NCBI GenBank assembly: GCA_943704425.1
Contig: CALSCP010001735.1
Span: 34,278-74,139 of the forward strand
Reading direction: 5' to 3'
Length of the DNA stretch: 39,862 nucleotides
Source of the DNA: Ministeria vibrans ATCC 50519
Taxonomy: Eukaryota; Opisthokonta; Filasterea
Part shown: piece after piece, positions 14,210 to 25,037 of the stretch
Layout: each line of letters begins with the position of its first letter
How positions within the stretch are numbered: position 1 is the stretch's first letter
Translations under genes and position numbers: made by a program
Notes under the pieces: model-generated
The model's input: only the letters and a program-made list of their open reading frames with translations
Databases searched by the model: none
Told to the model about the DNA's origin: nothing

Positions 14210-16343
14210 ATGGACGAGAGCAACGTTGCCGAGGGATCGGGTGCGGGTCAGGATCGCGAAGAGATCCTCAACCAGTTCAAGGTTTGAAGGTCGTTGACGT
14301 TTCGTCTGGCTTGTCAACCTTCTCTGGGCCTTTATCCGTTTCTAGATGGTCACCAGCATAACAGATGACGACGAAGCAAGAACCTACCTCGATTTGTTTG
14401 ACTACAATCTTGAGGTAATAAACCAGTCCGTTTCGGTCGACTCGCGTCGACACTGCACTCTGGTTGACGCTCTGCTCGGCGCCTTCACCGTGACACGGCG
14501 CGCAAGAGCCGCCTCTGATTCCACACGCGGGGTCAGCGATGCCACGCCAGCGGTGCCGCATGGCAACCCCTTGCAGAGGGAGACAGAGGGGGGTTTTTTG
14601 GTCGCGTTCTTTTTTCCTCGTCGTCTCATTGCTTCGTCGACCCTTTGTGTTTGGTGGCACTACGCGCGTTATACTTCTCCATCTTTGCTGCACCGTCTGC
14701 TCCGCAGACTAGGCTGTGGATTAGTATCCATGGCGGTCTTGCAGTGTGTAGATGGAACCCCTTTCGACGGTCGTACAACATTCTCTCATCGTCTTTTTCT
14801 TCTTTTTCGTCTTTTTTTTTGTTTCTTTTGTTTTTTTACATTGCAGAGTGCGATTGCTGGCGCCTTGGCGAGCGGTGTTGGCGACCAAGACAATCGACCA
14901 ACGCGACGAGACGCTGGCTATGGTGGGGCTGTCGGTGGAGAAGACTACGCCAATGTGCGACCATTCGACAATGTTGCTGGACGTCAACGCGTCGCCGGTG
15001 CTCGCACTGGCAACAACAACAACAATAACACCACATTTGTATCGCGTCTGCTGGGCACACTCTTGTCACCCGTCACCTACATCCTTTCTATGTTCAGTGT
15101 GTTTCTGCCAGTCTCCGTACGTACCTTTGTTACCTCCCTTGTGCCCTACTCGGCTGGCGGCGCAGACGATCCTGCCGCACCAACCATACGGCGCTCCTAC
15201 CCGCCAGGTGCGGGCAGTGAGCCATCCAATAACGCCATTGACGAAGTGACAGCGCTAGAGCGTGAAATTGAGACGCAATTCAATGCACCCACACACCCAG
15301 GGTTTTTCCAGGGCTCCTACAACGACGCCATGGCGCACGCCCAGCGCGAGTTCAAGGCCCTTCTTGTGTATGTCCATGCGCGCGACCACGAAGACACCGA
15401 GTCCTTTTGTCGCAGTACGCTTGCCAGCGCGCCTCTTGCGCGCTACATTGACGACAATATGATTTTTTGGGCGGGCAGTGTGCAAACGCGGCAGGGGTTT
15501 GCTGTGGCGGAGGCGCTTGGAAGCGAAGGATTTCCATATCTGGGTGTGCTTGCCCCCATAAGCGGGCGAATGCGACCAATTGCAGCCATGGTGGGAATGC
15601 GTGCGGCCGGGGATGTGCAGGAGCGCGTGGAGGCTGCCCTTGCAGGGGTACAGGGTGCAATGCGCCGAGCACAACGCGAGCGCAAAGAACGCAACATGGC
15701 CCAGCAGCTGCGTGACGAGCAGGACTATGAGTACCAGATGAGTCTTGCGGCGGATCGAGAGAAGGAGCGATTGCGCGAGGAAGAGGCGAAGCGGGAGCGC
15801 GAAGAGAAGGAGGCACAGGCACAGCGGGAAAGAGAGGAGGCGGAACGGGAACAGAGACGCATCGAGGAGGAGCGCGAAGAGGAGTTGAAACGACAGAGGG
15901 AGAGTGAAGCGAAGCGCATGGAGTTGCCTGAGGAGCCCGCTGTGGGCACCGAAGGTACGCTTTTTGCAGGCACATTATGATTGCTTCTGATTTTTATTTG
16001 CATTGAATTGTAGGTGTGACTACCATTATGGTGAAACTGCCCAATGGAGACAGATTGAAGCGACGTTTCCTCAAGACGGACCCAGTGTCTCTTGTGTACG
16101 ACTTTGTTGCGTCGCAAGAGGTACCACTTTCGTTTGTTCTTTTTCTCCCTCTCACTTGTTTGTTTGTGTGTTTGTTTGTTTTTTTTTTGGTTTTTTTTTT
16201 CGTTGTAGAATCTGGAATGGGCTCACTTTGCCCTGCGGACGAACTTTCCTCCGCGCACAGTCGAGCGAGAGAGCGGAGAGTCCCTTGAGACTGCCGAGCT
16301 GTGTCCTCAGGCAATGCTTCTCCTTCAGGATCTCGATGCTTAG
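14210..16343 (+). CDS. FAF2: UBXD8/FAF2-like protein (UBA, membrane hairpin, UAS, coiled coil, UBX)
   Basis: Five exons: 14210-14281, 14346-14414, 14847-15954, 16014-16120, 16209-16343; 496 residues. N-terminal UBA-like helices (ILNQFKMVTSI, ARTYLDLFDYNLESAIAGAL); Asn run; hydrophobic hairpin at about 111-147 (RLLGTLLSPVTYILSMFSVF) of the kind that inserts into ER or lipid-droplet membrane; UAS thioredoxin-like domain (FFQGSYNDAMAHAQREFKAL, ARDHEDTESFCR); charged Glu/Arg coiled coil; C-terminal UBX domain (VTTIMVKLPNGDRLKRRF, NFPPRTVE, MLLLQDLDA). The order matches UBXD8/FAF2 and yeast Ubx2, adaptors that recruit p97/Cdc48 to ER membranes for ERAD. The FPPR loop resembles the p97-contacting FPR motif. 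The second intron (432 nt) has no in-frame stop and is a multiple of three, so an unspliced reading gives a false longer protein. The UBA joins correctly only when it is removed. Confidence 0.92.
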
Positions 16344-16356
16344 CCAAGCCACCCCC

Positions 16357-16366
16357 NNNNNNNNNN
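16357..16366. other. Assembly gap (10 N) in a poly-C tract
   Basis: Ten undetermined bases are flanked by C runs on both sides (ccccc and ccccccccc), then a CA-rich repeat. It lies in the 3' spacer between the UBX gene stop (16343) and the stop of the DUF445-like gene (16470). The true length is unknown; no coding sequence is interrupted. Confidence 0.97.
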
Positions 16367-16469
16367 CCCCCCCCCACATACACACACACAAATACACACA
16401 TCATATTTACTAGTATATATACTCGGGGTTTACATTATATATTACACCGTTTCACACATATGGTTTGGA

Positions 16470-17811
<1,342 letters not shown>

Positions 17812-18081
17812 AACTGTCAATTGAATAAAGATAAAAAATAAAACTAAAATAAATTATTATAGAGAGAACCTTAGTATTCAATGTCAAAGCAAAACTATAT
17901 AAAAAACACAAAGAGCAGCACAATTGACAATACTGAATAGTGAATATACTGAATAAGTGAAATAAGTGAATACTTCCGCCGTAGACTTCAAAGTTCAAGA
18001 CGGCTATTAGACGAAAATGTCCCGAAAGCCAATAATCATTATTTTTTTTTTTTTTTTCGCTTCGTTTCTATTGTCTGTACG
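17812..18081. promoter_or_regulatory. Divergent spacer with a two-part motif repeated near 19953
   Basis: The 270-bp AT-rich spacer lies between the DUF445-like (minus) and unknown (plus) start codons. It holds gccgtagactt (17978-17988) and tagacgaaaatgtcccgaaag (18008-18028). Both recur with one mismatch each in the spacer upstream of the SNF2 gene (19953-19985), so they may be shared promoter or leader elements. Confidence 0.45.
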
Positions 18082-19853
18082 ATGATTCTTGGAAACCGTT
18101 GCGAGTATGGAACGAACAACCCAGTGCACGAGTTGTCGCGGGCTCTCGAGTCGCGTGCAGCGCTCAATGAGGATCCCGACGATACTTCGTCTTTTGTCGA
18201 TATCTTCGCCACAAGCACCACCTTGCCATGGGATACCCCCAAAGACGCGAAAATGGAAGTGTCTGCAAGCGCGAGTGACGATGCCCTGCGGATGCTGGGA
18301 CTGACTGGTGACCAAAAAATCGATCCGGCGGTCGAGTGGTTGTCTCCAGAGGCCGTTGTGCGCACTGTCTCGTCGCTGGTTGCCGCCGACATGCCTTTTG
18401 ATTTGGCTCTGCTTTCATTAAGGGATCTTCCTGTGAGAAAAACGCTGTGGACACCACAGGTGAGCGTCTTTGTTGCTTTTGTTTTCAGTTTTGTGCTGTT
18501 GCCACAACTCGCCACCAGCCCAAATCTCACTGATATCCTTTGTTATTTCTCTTATTATATCCACACACAAACACATACACTCGTACATGACTTCGTTTTG
18601 CAAACGAATGAGTCATCGACGAAACGTTGCGTCATATAAAAAAAACATTCGAGTTTGTGCAACCAATTGAAATGCAACGGACAAGCCCAAGCAAACTTAA
18701 CAACTCACACCCGACTCACACCCGACTCACACACAACTCACACACAACTCACACCACGTTTTGCATCTCTCCCTGTGTCACATATGTGTGCCACGCATAT
18801 GCGTGCCACGTCGATTTTACTCCTTGATGAACATAATGACTTGGTGAACATAATGAGAATTATTATAATCTCACTCGTTTTAATGTTTAGGGTGTTGCCA
18901 GTGTTTTCGTATACGATCCTTCGTGGAGCGCTCCGTTACGAGCTCCACGTGGGGCCACCACGTTTAAATCGGGATCGTCGAGACCCGTCGAGTGTGTTTC
19001 CGTTTGTGCACCCACCGGTGTTGGTGTGTCACGTGTGTGTCTGACGCAACGTCAGGTGACGGGTGCCGTGGCCATGGAAGGTCGCATGTGGTTGTTTGAG
19101 CAGCCGGCCTTACGCCAGCGCATTGGTATTGCTCAGGTCAAACTAAAATTTGACCATATTGTCGCCAGCTGTCAAGGGGACGTGAACACGGTTCCTCATG
19201 TCATTGCCGCGGCGCCCCACGAGCTTTGCGGGTCACAAAATGGCCTTACATACGCCACAAATGCCACAACTTTGAGTCAAGGAGCACAACAGCAAGTTGT
19301 TATTGTGGAAGCACTTGTTCCCTCAGCCACACCGGCACTTGTGCCCCAGCCAAGTGCTCTCGTGCTCGACTGCCCTGGCAGCATCACAGAGGGCGAATGG
19401 CTCGCCCACGACCGTGGCTTGCGTCTCCTCGTCACCTGTTTGTTATCCCTTTGTCCGTCTCCGGCTCTTCAGTTGCCCACTGAAATAACCCTGCCAGTCT
19501 CGGGCGAGCGTGTCGCCATTTACACGCGAGTTCTCAATACCGACATGACGCCGTCGTCGTCGTCGTCGTTGTCGAGCTCTCATCTTCGGCGTCAGTCTCG
19601 GCGTCCCGTCAAATTTCACAGTGTCACTTCGTCGTCACCACCCTTGTCCGATTACTACTCCGACGAGTCTGCCGACGAGACAATGCACAATGTAAATGAG
19701 GACAATGACGGTAACGGCTATTGCAGCGACGATGCAGCTTCCAATTGGTCACACGCTTCGTCGGTGGTGCACTCCCTGCACGATACGTTGCGTACACGAA
19801 CCAGTCGTAAGCGTCGCCGTGTCGCCGATACTTGTGATCGAGTTCGTCAATAA
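18082..19853 (+). CDS. Uncharacterised two-exon protein, about 446 residues
   Basis: Exon 1, 18082-18459, ends in the phase that exon 2, 18891-19853, continues; both splice sites are canonical (cag|gtgagc, tttag|ggt). I do not recognise the family. The N-terminal part is mildly acidic and helical (VEWLSPEAVVRTVSSLVAAD, DLALLSLRDL). The second exon begins with beta-like sequence (GVASVFVYDPSW), has a globular middle, then a Ser-rich stretch from a (TCG) run and an acidic DYYSDESADETM segment. It ends with a basic SRKRRRVAD element that could be a nuclear localisation signal. No transmembrane segment or signal peptide. An upstream ATG at 18017 is out of frame. The reading frame is convincing; the function is unknown. 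Confidence 0.7.
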
Positions 19854-20266
19854 ATAAGACGTAATAAGAAAATAAAATAATTATCGAGAATTGAGAGAGC
19901 TGTACTCATGATGTCAAAACAAGACAATACACAAATACAAGGAAAGAGCTTTGCCGTCGACTTGTAGACGAGAATGTCCCGAAAGAAGATAGTACTAAGA
20001 ACGAATAAATTAAATAATAATAAAGTAAAAAATAGGAATAAATGAAGTGAAAAGTTTCCTCAAGAAGATAAAAATTAAAAACTAAAATACAATACAATAA
20101 TGAATAAGGACTAAGGAGTTTTAACTTTTAAGAGTAATAGTAAATAGAGAATAGAATCGAGAGCTAAAAAGATAGAGATAGTTACACGGTAGGTGCACGA
20201 TAGTTATCAGTATAAAATATGTAAATCGAAGAATAAGTATTTTAAAATTTAAACAAAAAATTTGTC
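19854..20266. other. AT-rich spacer upstream of the SNF2 gene
   Basis: About 410 bp of very AT-rich sequence hold the unknown gene's 3' region and the SNF2 promoter. The only notable structure is the pair gccgtcgactt (19953-19963) and tagacgagaatgtcccgaaag (19965-19985), near-copies of elements at 17978-18028. A 23-codon frame opens at the ATG inside it and is not supported as a gene. Confidence 0.5.
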
Positions 20267-23161
20267 ATGTCCAAGAAAAAACCAACGTTGACCATGTCTG
20301 TGGAGGACATGGAAGTAGAGGAGAAACGGTTGGAGGAAGCACGTAGCAAGGAAGAAGAGGAGACGCGCAAGGAGGTGAGTGGAAAGACAGGCAACAATCT
20401 CGTCGCGAACACGTCGCCACTTTTGCCTGCAGGTGCAACGAGAACTCTCTCGTCAAGATTCAAAACAGTCACAACAACGTCTCACTAACCTCATCGAGAA
20501 GGCCTCGCTCTACTCGAGCTTCCTTCGACAGCAACTTGAGGAACATCAATCGCGCGCCAAATCTCAAACGACCGACACCCACACAGACACGGTCGCAAAC
20601 ACGGCCAAGGGCAAGGGCAAACGCAATGCCTCACACGAGCTGTCTTCTTCCAATGACAAGCGAACACGCACAGATACCCACGGGCGTCAACCTGTACTGG
20701 TGAGTGTCATATTTTTTATATCATATTGAACAAGTGCATGTCTAACTTTCTTTTCCTTGCGTCCAACATCAGATTACCGGCGGCACCCTTCGCGACTACC
20801 AACTTGTCGGCTTTGAGTGGCTCTCATCACTTTACCAAAATGGCCTCAATGGAATTCTCGCCGACGAGATGGGACTGGGCAAGGTAAAATGCAACAGACA
20901 TGCAAATGCCATTCTCTATCATAATTATATTTATGCATAACATAATAATAATAATAATATTATTATAATGCTTTATTATATTATTGACTTTTATCATACT
21001 TAGAGCTCGCTGTATTCTTCTTATTATATGAATACGTGTATTAATATTAATTTTATTCTTATTAAATTTTTGTTTTTGTTTTTTCTTTGTTTGTAGACTC
21101 TTCAGTGCATCTCGCTGATTGCTTACTTGGTTGAGAACGGTGTCCAAGGACCTTTTCTTATTGTCGCACCGCTTTCCACCCTGTGCAACTGGATCTCCGA
21201 GCTGAATCGATTCGCTCCGCAACTACCAACCGTCCTGTACCACGGCTCGCCAGTGGAGCGTGAGGCACGTCGACCGCTCCTCTCCAAGCGGACCACGGTG
21301 CACCTTGGCGAGGGTCGTAACCCAGTCAAGACACTCCCTGTGTGTGTGACCTCCTATGAGATTGCCATGCGCGACCGCAAAGTTTTACAACGTCACGAGT
21401 GGCGCCACATCATTGTCGACGAGGGCCATCGCATCAAGAATCTCAACTGTCGACTTGTGCGCGAGCTCAAGCAGTACACCTCGGCGAACCGTCTGCTTCT
21501 CACTGGCACCCCGCTTCAGAACAGCCTCGCCGAGCTCTGGTCACTGCTCAACTTTCTCATGCCTAACATCTTTGACGATCTCGATGTCTTTCAGCGCTGG
21601 TTCGACTTTAGTGATGTCGACCAGGCGGCCGCAGACGACGCCGCCGTCCTCTCGCATACGGTCCAACAGCAGTCACAGGTGCTCGACAAGCTCCATCACA
21701 TTTTGCGTCCGTTCCTACTGCGTCGCGTCAAGACGGACGTCCTCAAGCACTTGCCCAAGAAACGCGAGCTCATTGTATACGCGCCCATGACGAGTGCTCA
21801 ACAACGTTTTTACGCCGCCACCGCAAATGGCACCATTGCAAACATTGTAGGCGATGCCTCCGAGAGGGCCGCCATCGCCGCCAAAGTCGCAGCCTCAGCG
21901 GCACTCACCAAGAGCGGTCGTCGACAACGCACATGTGCTACCAACACGGATACATCTGGTGTCCATCGTGAGCTCTCTGACGACGAGTTCTTCCAGGCGC
22001 TCTCCGACGACAATGACGACGACGACAGCGTCGACTGCGCCAACAAGAGCAGCGAGAGCAAGGAGAACACCTCGACAACAACCGCCACCACCGCCGCCAC
22101 CGCCACAACTACAGCACCCACAACATCCAAGAGTCACTCGGTCGTGAATGTGCGCATGCGCAACAAGCTCATGCAGCTACGCAAAGTGTGCAACCATCCC
22201 TACCTGCTCGAGTACCCCACCGACAGCGATGGCTACTGCCTCATCACCGAGCAGATTGTCCGCTCCTCCGGAAAACTCAAGCTCCTCGATCAGGTCCTGC
22301 CCGAACTCAAGCGACGCGGTCACAAAGTATGACAGATGTTGTGAAGAGCCGCTCATTCATTATTAATAACGTCATTATTATTATTTTTTACTATTATTAT
22401 TATTATAATTAATTTTATTGTTTGTTTGTATGTTTTTTTTTTTTTTTTTTCAGGTGCTGATTTTCTCGCAGTTTACGACCATGTTGGACATCATTGAAGA
22501 CTACCTTTCGCTGCGATCCATGTCGTGTGCGCGTATTGACGGGTCCGTATCGGTTGATGTGCGTCAGGAGGCCATCACGTCGTTCAACCAAGACCCCGAG
22601 CAGTTTTTATTTCTGCTGTCGACGCGTGCTGGAGGTCTGGGTGTGAATCTGGCGTCGGCCGACACGGTGATCATCTTTGATAGCGATTGGAATCCACAGG
22701 TGGACTTGCAGGCACAGGATCGAGCCCATCGCATTGGGCAGACGCGCCCCGTGCTTGTGCTGCGTCTGTGCTCGCGCAATACCATTGAGCAGCGCATCCT
22801 CGATCGTGCCGAGTCGAAGCGCCGTCTGGAGAAGATGGTGATTCACAAGGGTCGCTTTGTCGATCCCAAAGCGCAGAGCACAATGAAGATGCTCAGTCGC
22901 GACGTTGAAGAGCTCTTGCGCGAGGTCAAAACGGAGCTGGTGGCCGGCAACGACGAGAGTGTCGACGAGGATGCGCCCATCTTCTCACACGAGGACCTCG
23001 AGCGCATTCTGGATCGCAGCGAGTCGGTCATGGCCAGCGGGGGTTCCTCCATGGCGTCGTCGTCGACGACGACGACGACCTCGGCCACTGCCGCAGTACC
23101 GTCCGGATCTGGTGGTCTCTTTAGTGTTGTCCCTTCGGCGGTCGATGAGGCGGCGCTCTAA
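20267..23161 (+). CDS. HELLS: SNF2-family chromatin remodeller, HELLS/LSH/DDM1/Irc5 type
   Basis: Five exons: 20267-20374, 20433-20699, 20773-20883, 21097-22326, 22454-23161; 807 residues. A charged N-terminal coiled coil ([18 protein letters not shown]) precedes the helicase core: [16 protein letters not shown], Walker A DEMGLGKT (156-163), [17 protein letters not shown] (270-277, DEGH in place of DEAH), LLTGTPLQN, the signature WFDFSDVD, then [30 protein letters not shown], and motif [10 protein letters not shown]. The WFDFS segment, RFAP..PTVLYHG and the C-terminal ERILDRSE are characteristic of the LSH/DDM1/Irc5 subfamily, which uses ATP to move nucleosomes and supports DNA methylation and genome stability. 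An acidic then Thr/Ala-rich insertion of about 80 residues separates the two RecA lobes at the usual place. A Ser/Thr-rich tail follows. Confidence 0.93.
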
Positions 23162-23401
23162 CAAGAGATTGGGTGACCGAGAGACCGAAAAGAAGGAGAG
23201 AATCATGAGAGAAGGAGAGGGAGGCTCCCAACAAGTAGTAGAAGAAGAAGAATACAACCCATTTTCGAATACAACCCATTTCCATGATACCATATTGAAT
23301 AATTATCGAAAAACATAATAATAACTATTATTATTATTATAATAATGCTAAAAATTATTTTTATTTTTACACTACACACAGAGAGATCAACTTATACAAA
23401 A
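23162..23401. other. 3' spacer between convergent genes
   Basis: 240 bp between the SNF2 stop (plus) and the stop of the next gene (minus). It is purine-rich at first, then AT-rich with ATT repeats. A 15-bp phrase aatacaacccatttc-type repeat occurs twice near 23251-23283. No gene is visible. Confidence 0.5.
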
Positions 23402-24913
23402 TCAAAAATTGTGACGGGCAATGACAGACTCGACAAAGAGCATAGCAGTGTCGCGGGCCATTGGAAGATGCAGGGGCTCGCGCGCTAGACGACCAACGGG
23501 TGTGTTGCTGTATGTCTTGAGCAGCTTGTAGAGTGTTGCGCACACACTCCTGTGTACAGTCAGTTCAGTCAGAATAAGTAAGAATTCATTTTAGAGAACA
23601 ATAATTATGTGAATATTCTGTGAATAAATGGGCTGTTACTTTGCAAAGGGTGAATCGGCTGTCTTCAGACGTTCAAGAACCACCAGACGACACTGGGTGT
23701 GCAACAATCGTTTGTTCCGTTCAAGAATAGTAGTCTCTCCGCCACTCTCATCCTCCTCTGCCTCTTCGGCTTCTCCTTCTTGAGGATCGTTCGACTCAGG
23801 GACGGGGAGACGCAGACGTTTGTGCGTCAGTCCGCCGCTAATGTCGTGCTCGCTGAGAGACGCACTCTCGCGACTATGTCGCTTGATATACTGGCGCCGT
23901 GTTGATGATGTGGTGAGTGCCCCGTCTAGCTCACTGGCCGGCACACGACTGTGCTTGTTCTCCTGCTCGCGCTTGGCGCGTGCCAAAGCCCCTGTTCGAC
24001 TCAGATAGGCGATGGAGAGAGACATAGTTTGGTTGTGCGCGTCCGAGTGGACGGGAGCACATTCAATATCCTCATTGGATGTATCCTTGCTGTTCTTGAG
24101 ATAGGTTGCAAGGGTCTGGGCCAACCCAAGGGTGGCGTCCGAAGAGGCAAGGGCATACGCTGTCTGTCGATAGATGAGCAGCAGGGGCCGGTCGCGCTCG
24201 TGTGCGTCTTCGTCGCCTTTTTGCAAGAGGCTCGCTGCTGCCGCATCGTCCGTGTCGTTGAGAAGCACGGAAATGTGCTGCAGGACTGTGTCAGTCGCTG
24301 AGTTGTTGTGTGCACGCGCCGAGCGGAAACGAACGATGGAGACGCCCTTGCCGATGTGGCGAGAGTCCACGCGCAAACACGGGTAGTTCGGATCAATGAG
24401 GTGTATCGGAGCATTAAGTTCACACTCACTGGTCCACACGACTTCGTGTTGGCGCCAGGGTAACAGACGAGAGCGCCACGAAGCGATAGAGTCCGCAGAC
24501 GACGAAGTGTCGCAAAACAATCGGAGAGCACTCGCCGCTTCGTCGCGCCAGACAAGCTCGTCGAACGCGCAATGGTCCAACCAGGGCTGCTGTCCCTGTG
24601 CGGCGTCGTCAGCGGCATAGAGGCGGGCATTGAGAATGGTGGACCATGCAACGACCGTTTCGTTGTCGACAAAATCGACGACCAAAGAAATGGAGACATT
24701 GCAGGTGAGTCTAAGGCGCATGAGTTGGTTTAACAGCCCAATTGAGACAGTGTCGTCGGTCGCGGGGGTGCCCACAAAGACGAGGTCGAGCAAGGGAGGC
24801 AAATCAAGAAAATCCAACGTCAACAATTCATGTTGTGTTCTCAGCACTTCAGCGGTGCTCACTTCAGTCTGCGATGCGTTACAATGGACATACAAATACA
24901 CAGAGGATCCCAT
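23402..24913 (-). CDS. Uncharacterised protein; C-terminus faintly like MTBP
   Basis: Exon 1, 24913-23640, joins through a donor at 23639 (aa|gtaaca) to a short last exon 23549-23402, giving about 475 residues. Without this intron the frame stops immediately at FAK. The N-terminal 300 residues look globular with alternating beta and alpha segments (LLDLVFVGTP, TCNVSISLVVDF, RPLLLIYRQTAYAL); the middle is charged and acidic (GEAEEAEEDESGGE). The C-terminus is helical: RNKRLLHTQCRLVVLERL, SVCATLYKLLKTYS, MARDTAMLFVESVIARH. That helix pattern resembles the C-terminal domain of MTBP/Sld7, the partner of the replication-initiation factor Treslin/Sld3. This is a by-eye hypothesis, not an assignment. 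Divergent from the next gene by 124 bp. Confidence 0.65.
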
Positions 24914-25037
24914 TCATATACAAGAAAGTATTATTTTTCGAAGAAGAATTATCAATTATTAAGATTTACGATGTTCCGTTATCATACAATTGTCGTGCAA
25001 TAAGATTTTTTTTTTTTGAAACAATCATTTTGTTCAG
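24914..25037. promoter_or_regulatory. Short bidirectional promoter region
   Basis: 124 bp of AT-rich sequence with poly-T runs separate two divergent ATGs (24913 minus, 25038 plus). Promoters for both genes must lie here or within the genes; no known element is recognised. Confidence 0.45.

Noticed and set aside
14346-15980. Single open frame of 544 codons read straight through the UBXD8-like gene
   Set aside because: It starts at exon 2 and includes a 432-nt intron in frame; the spliced form restores the UBA helix and uses the earlier ATG at 14210.
18017-18081. Upstream ATG (MSRK...) as the start of the unknown gene
   Set aside because: It is 65 nt upstream and out of frame with the 18082 ATG, and I could not find splice sites to join them.
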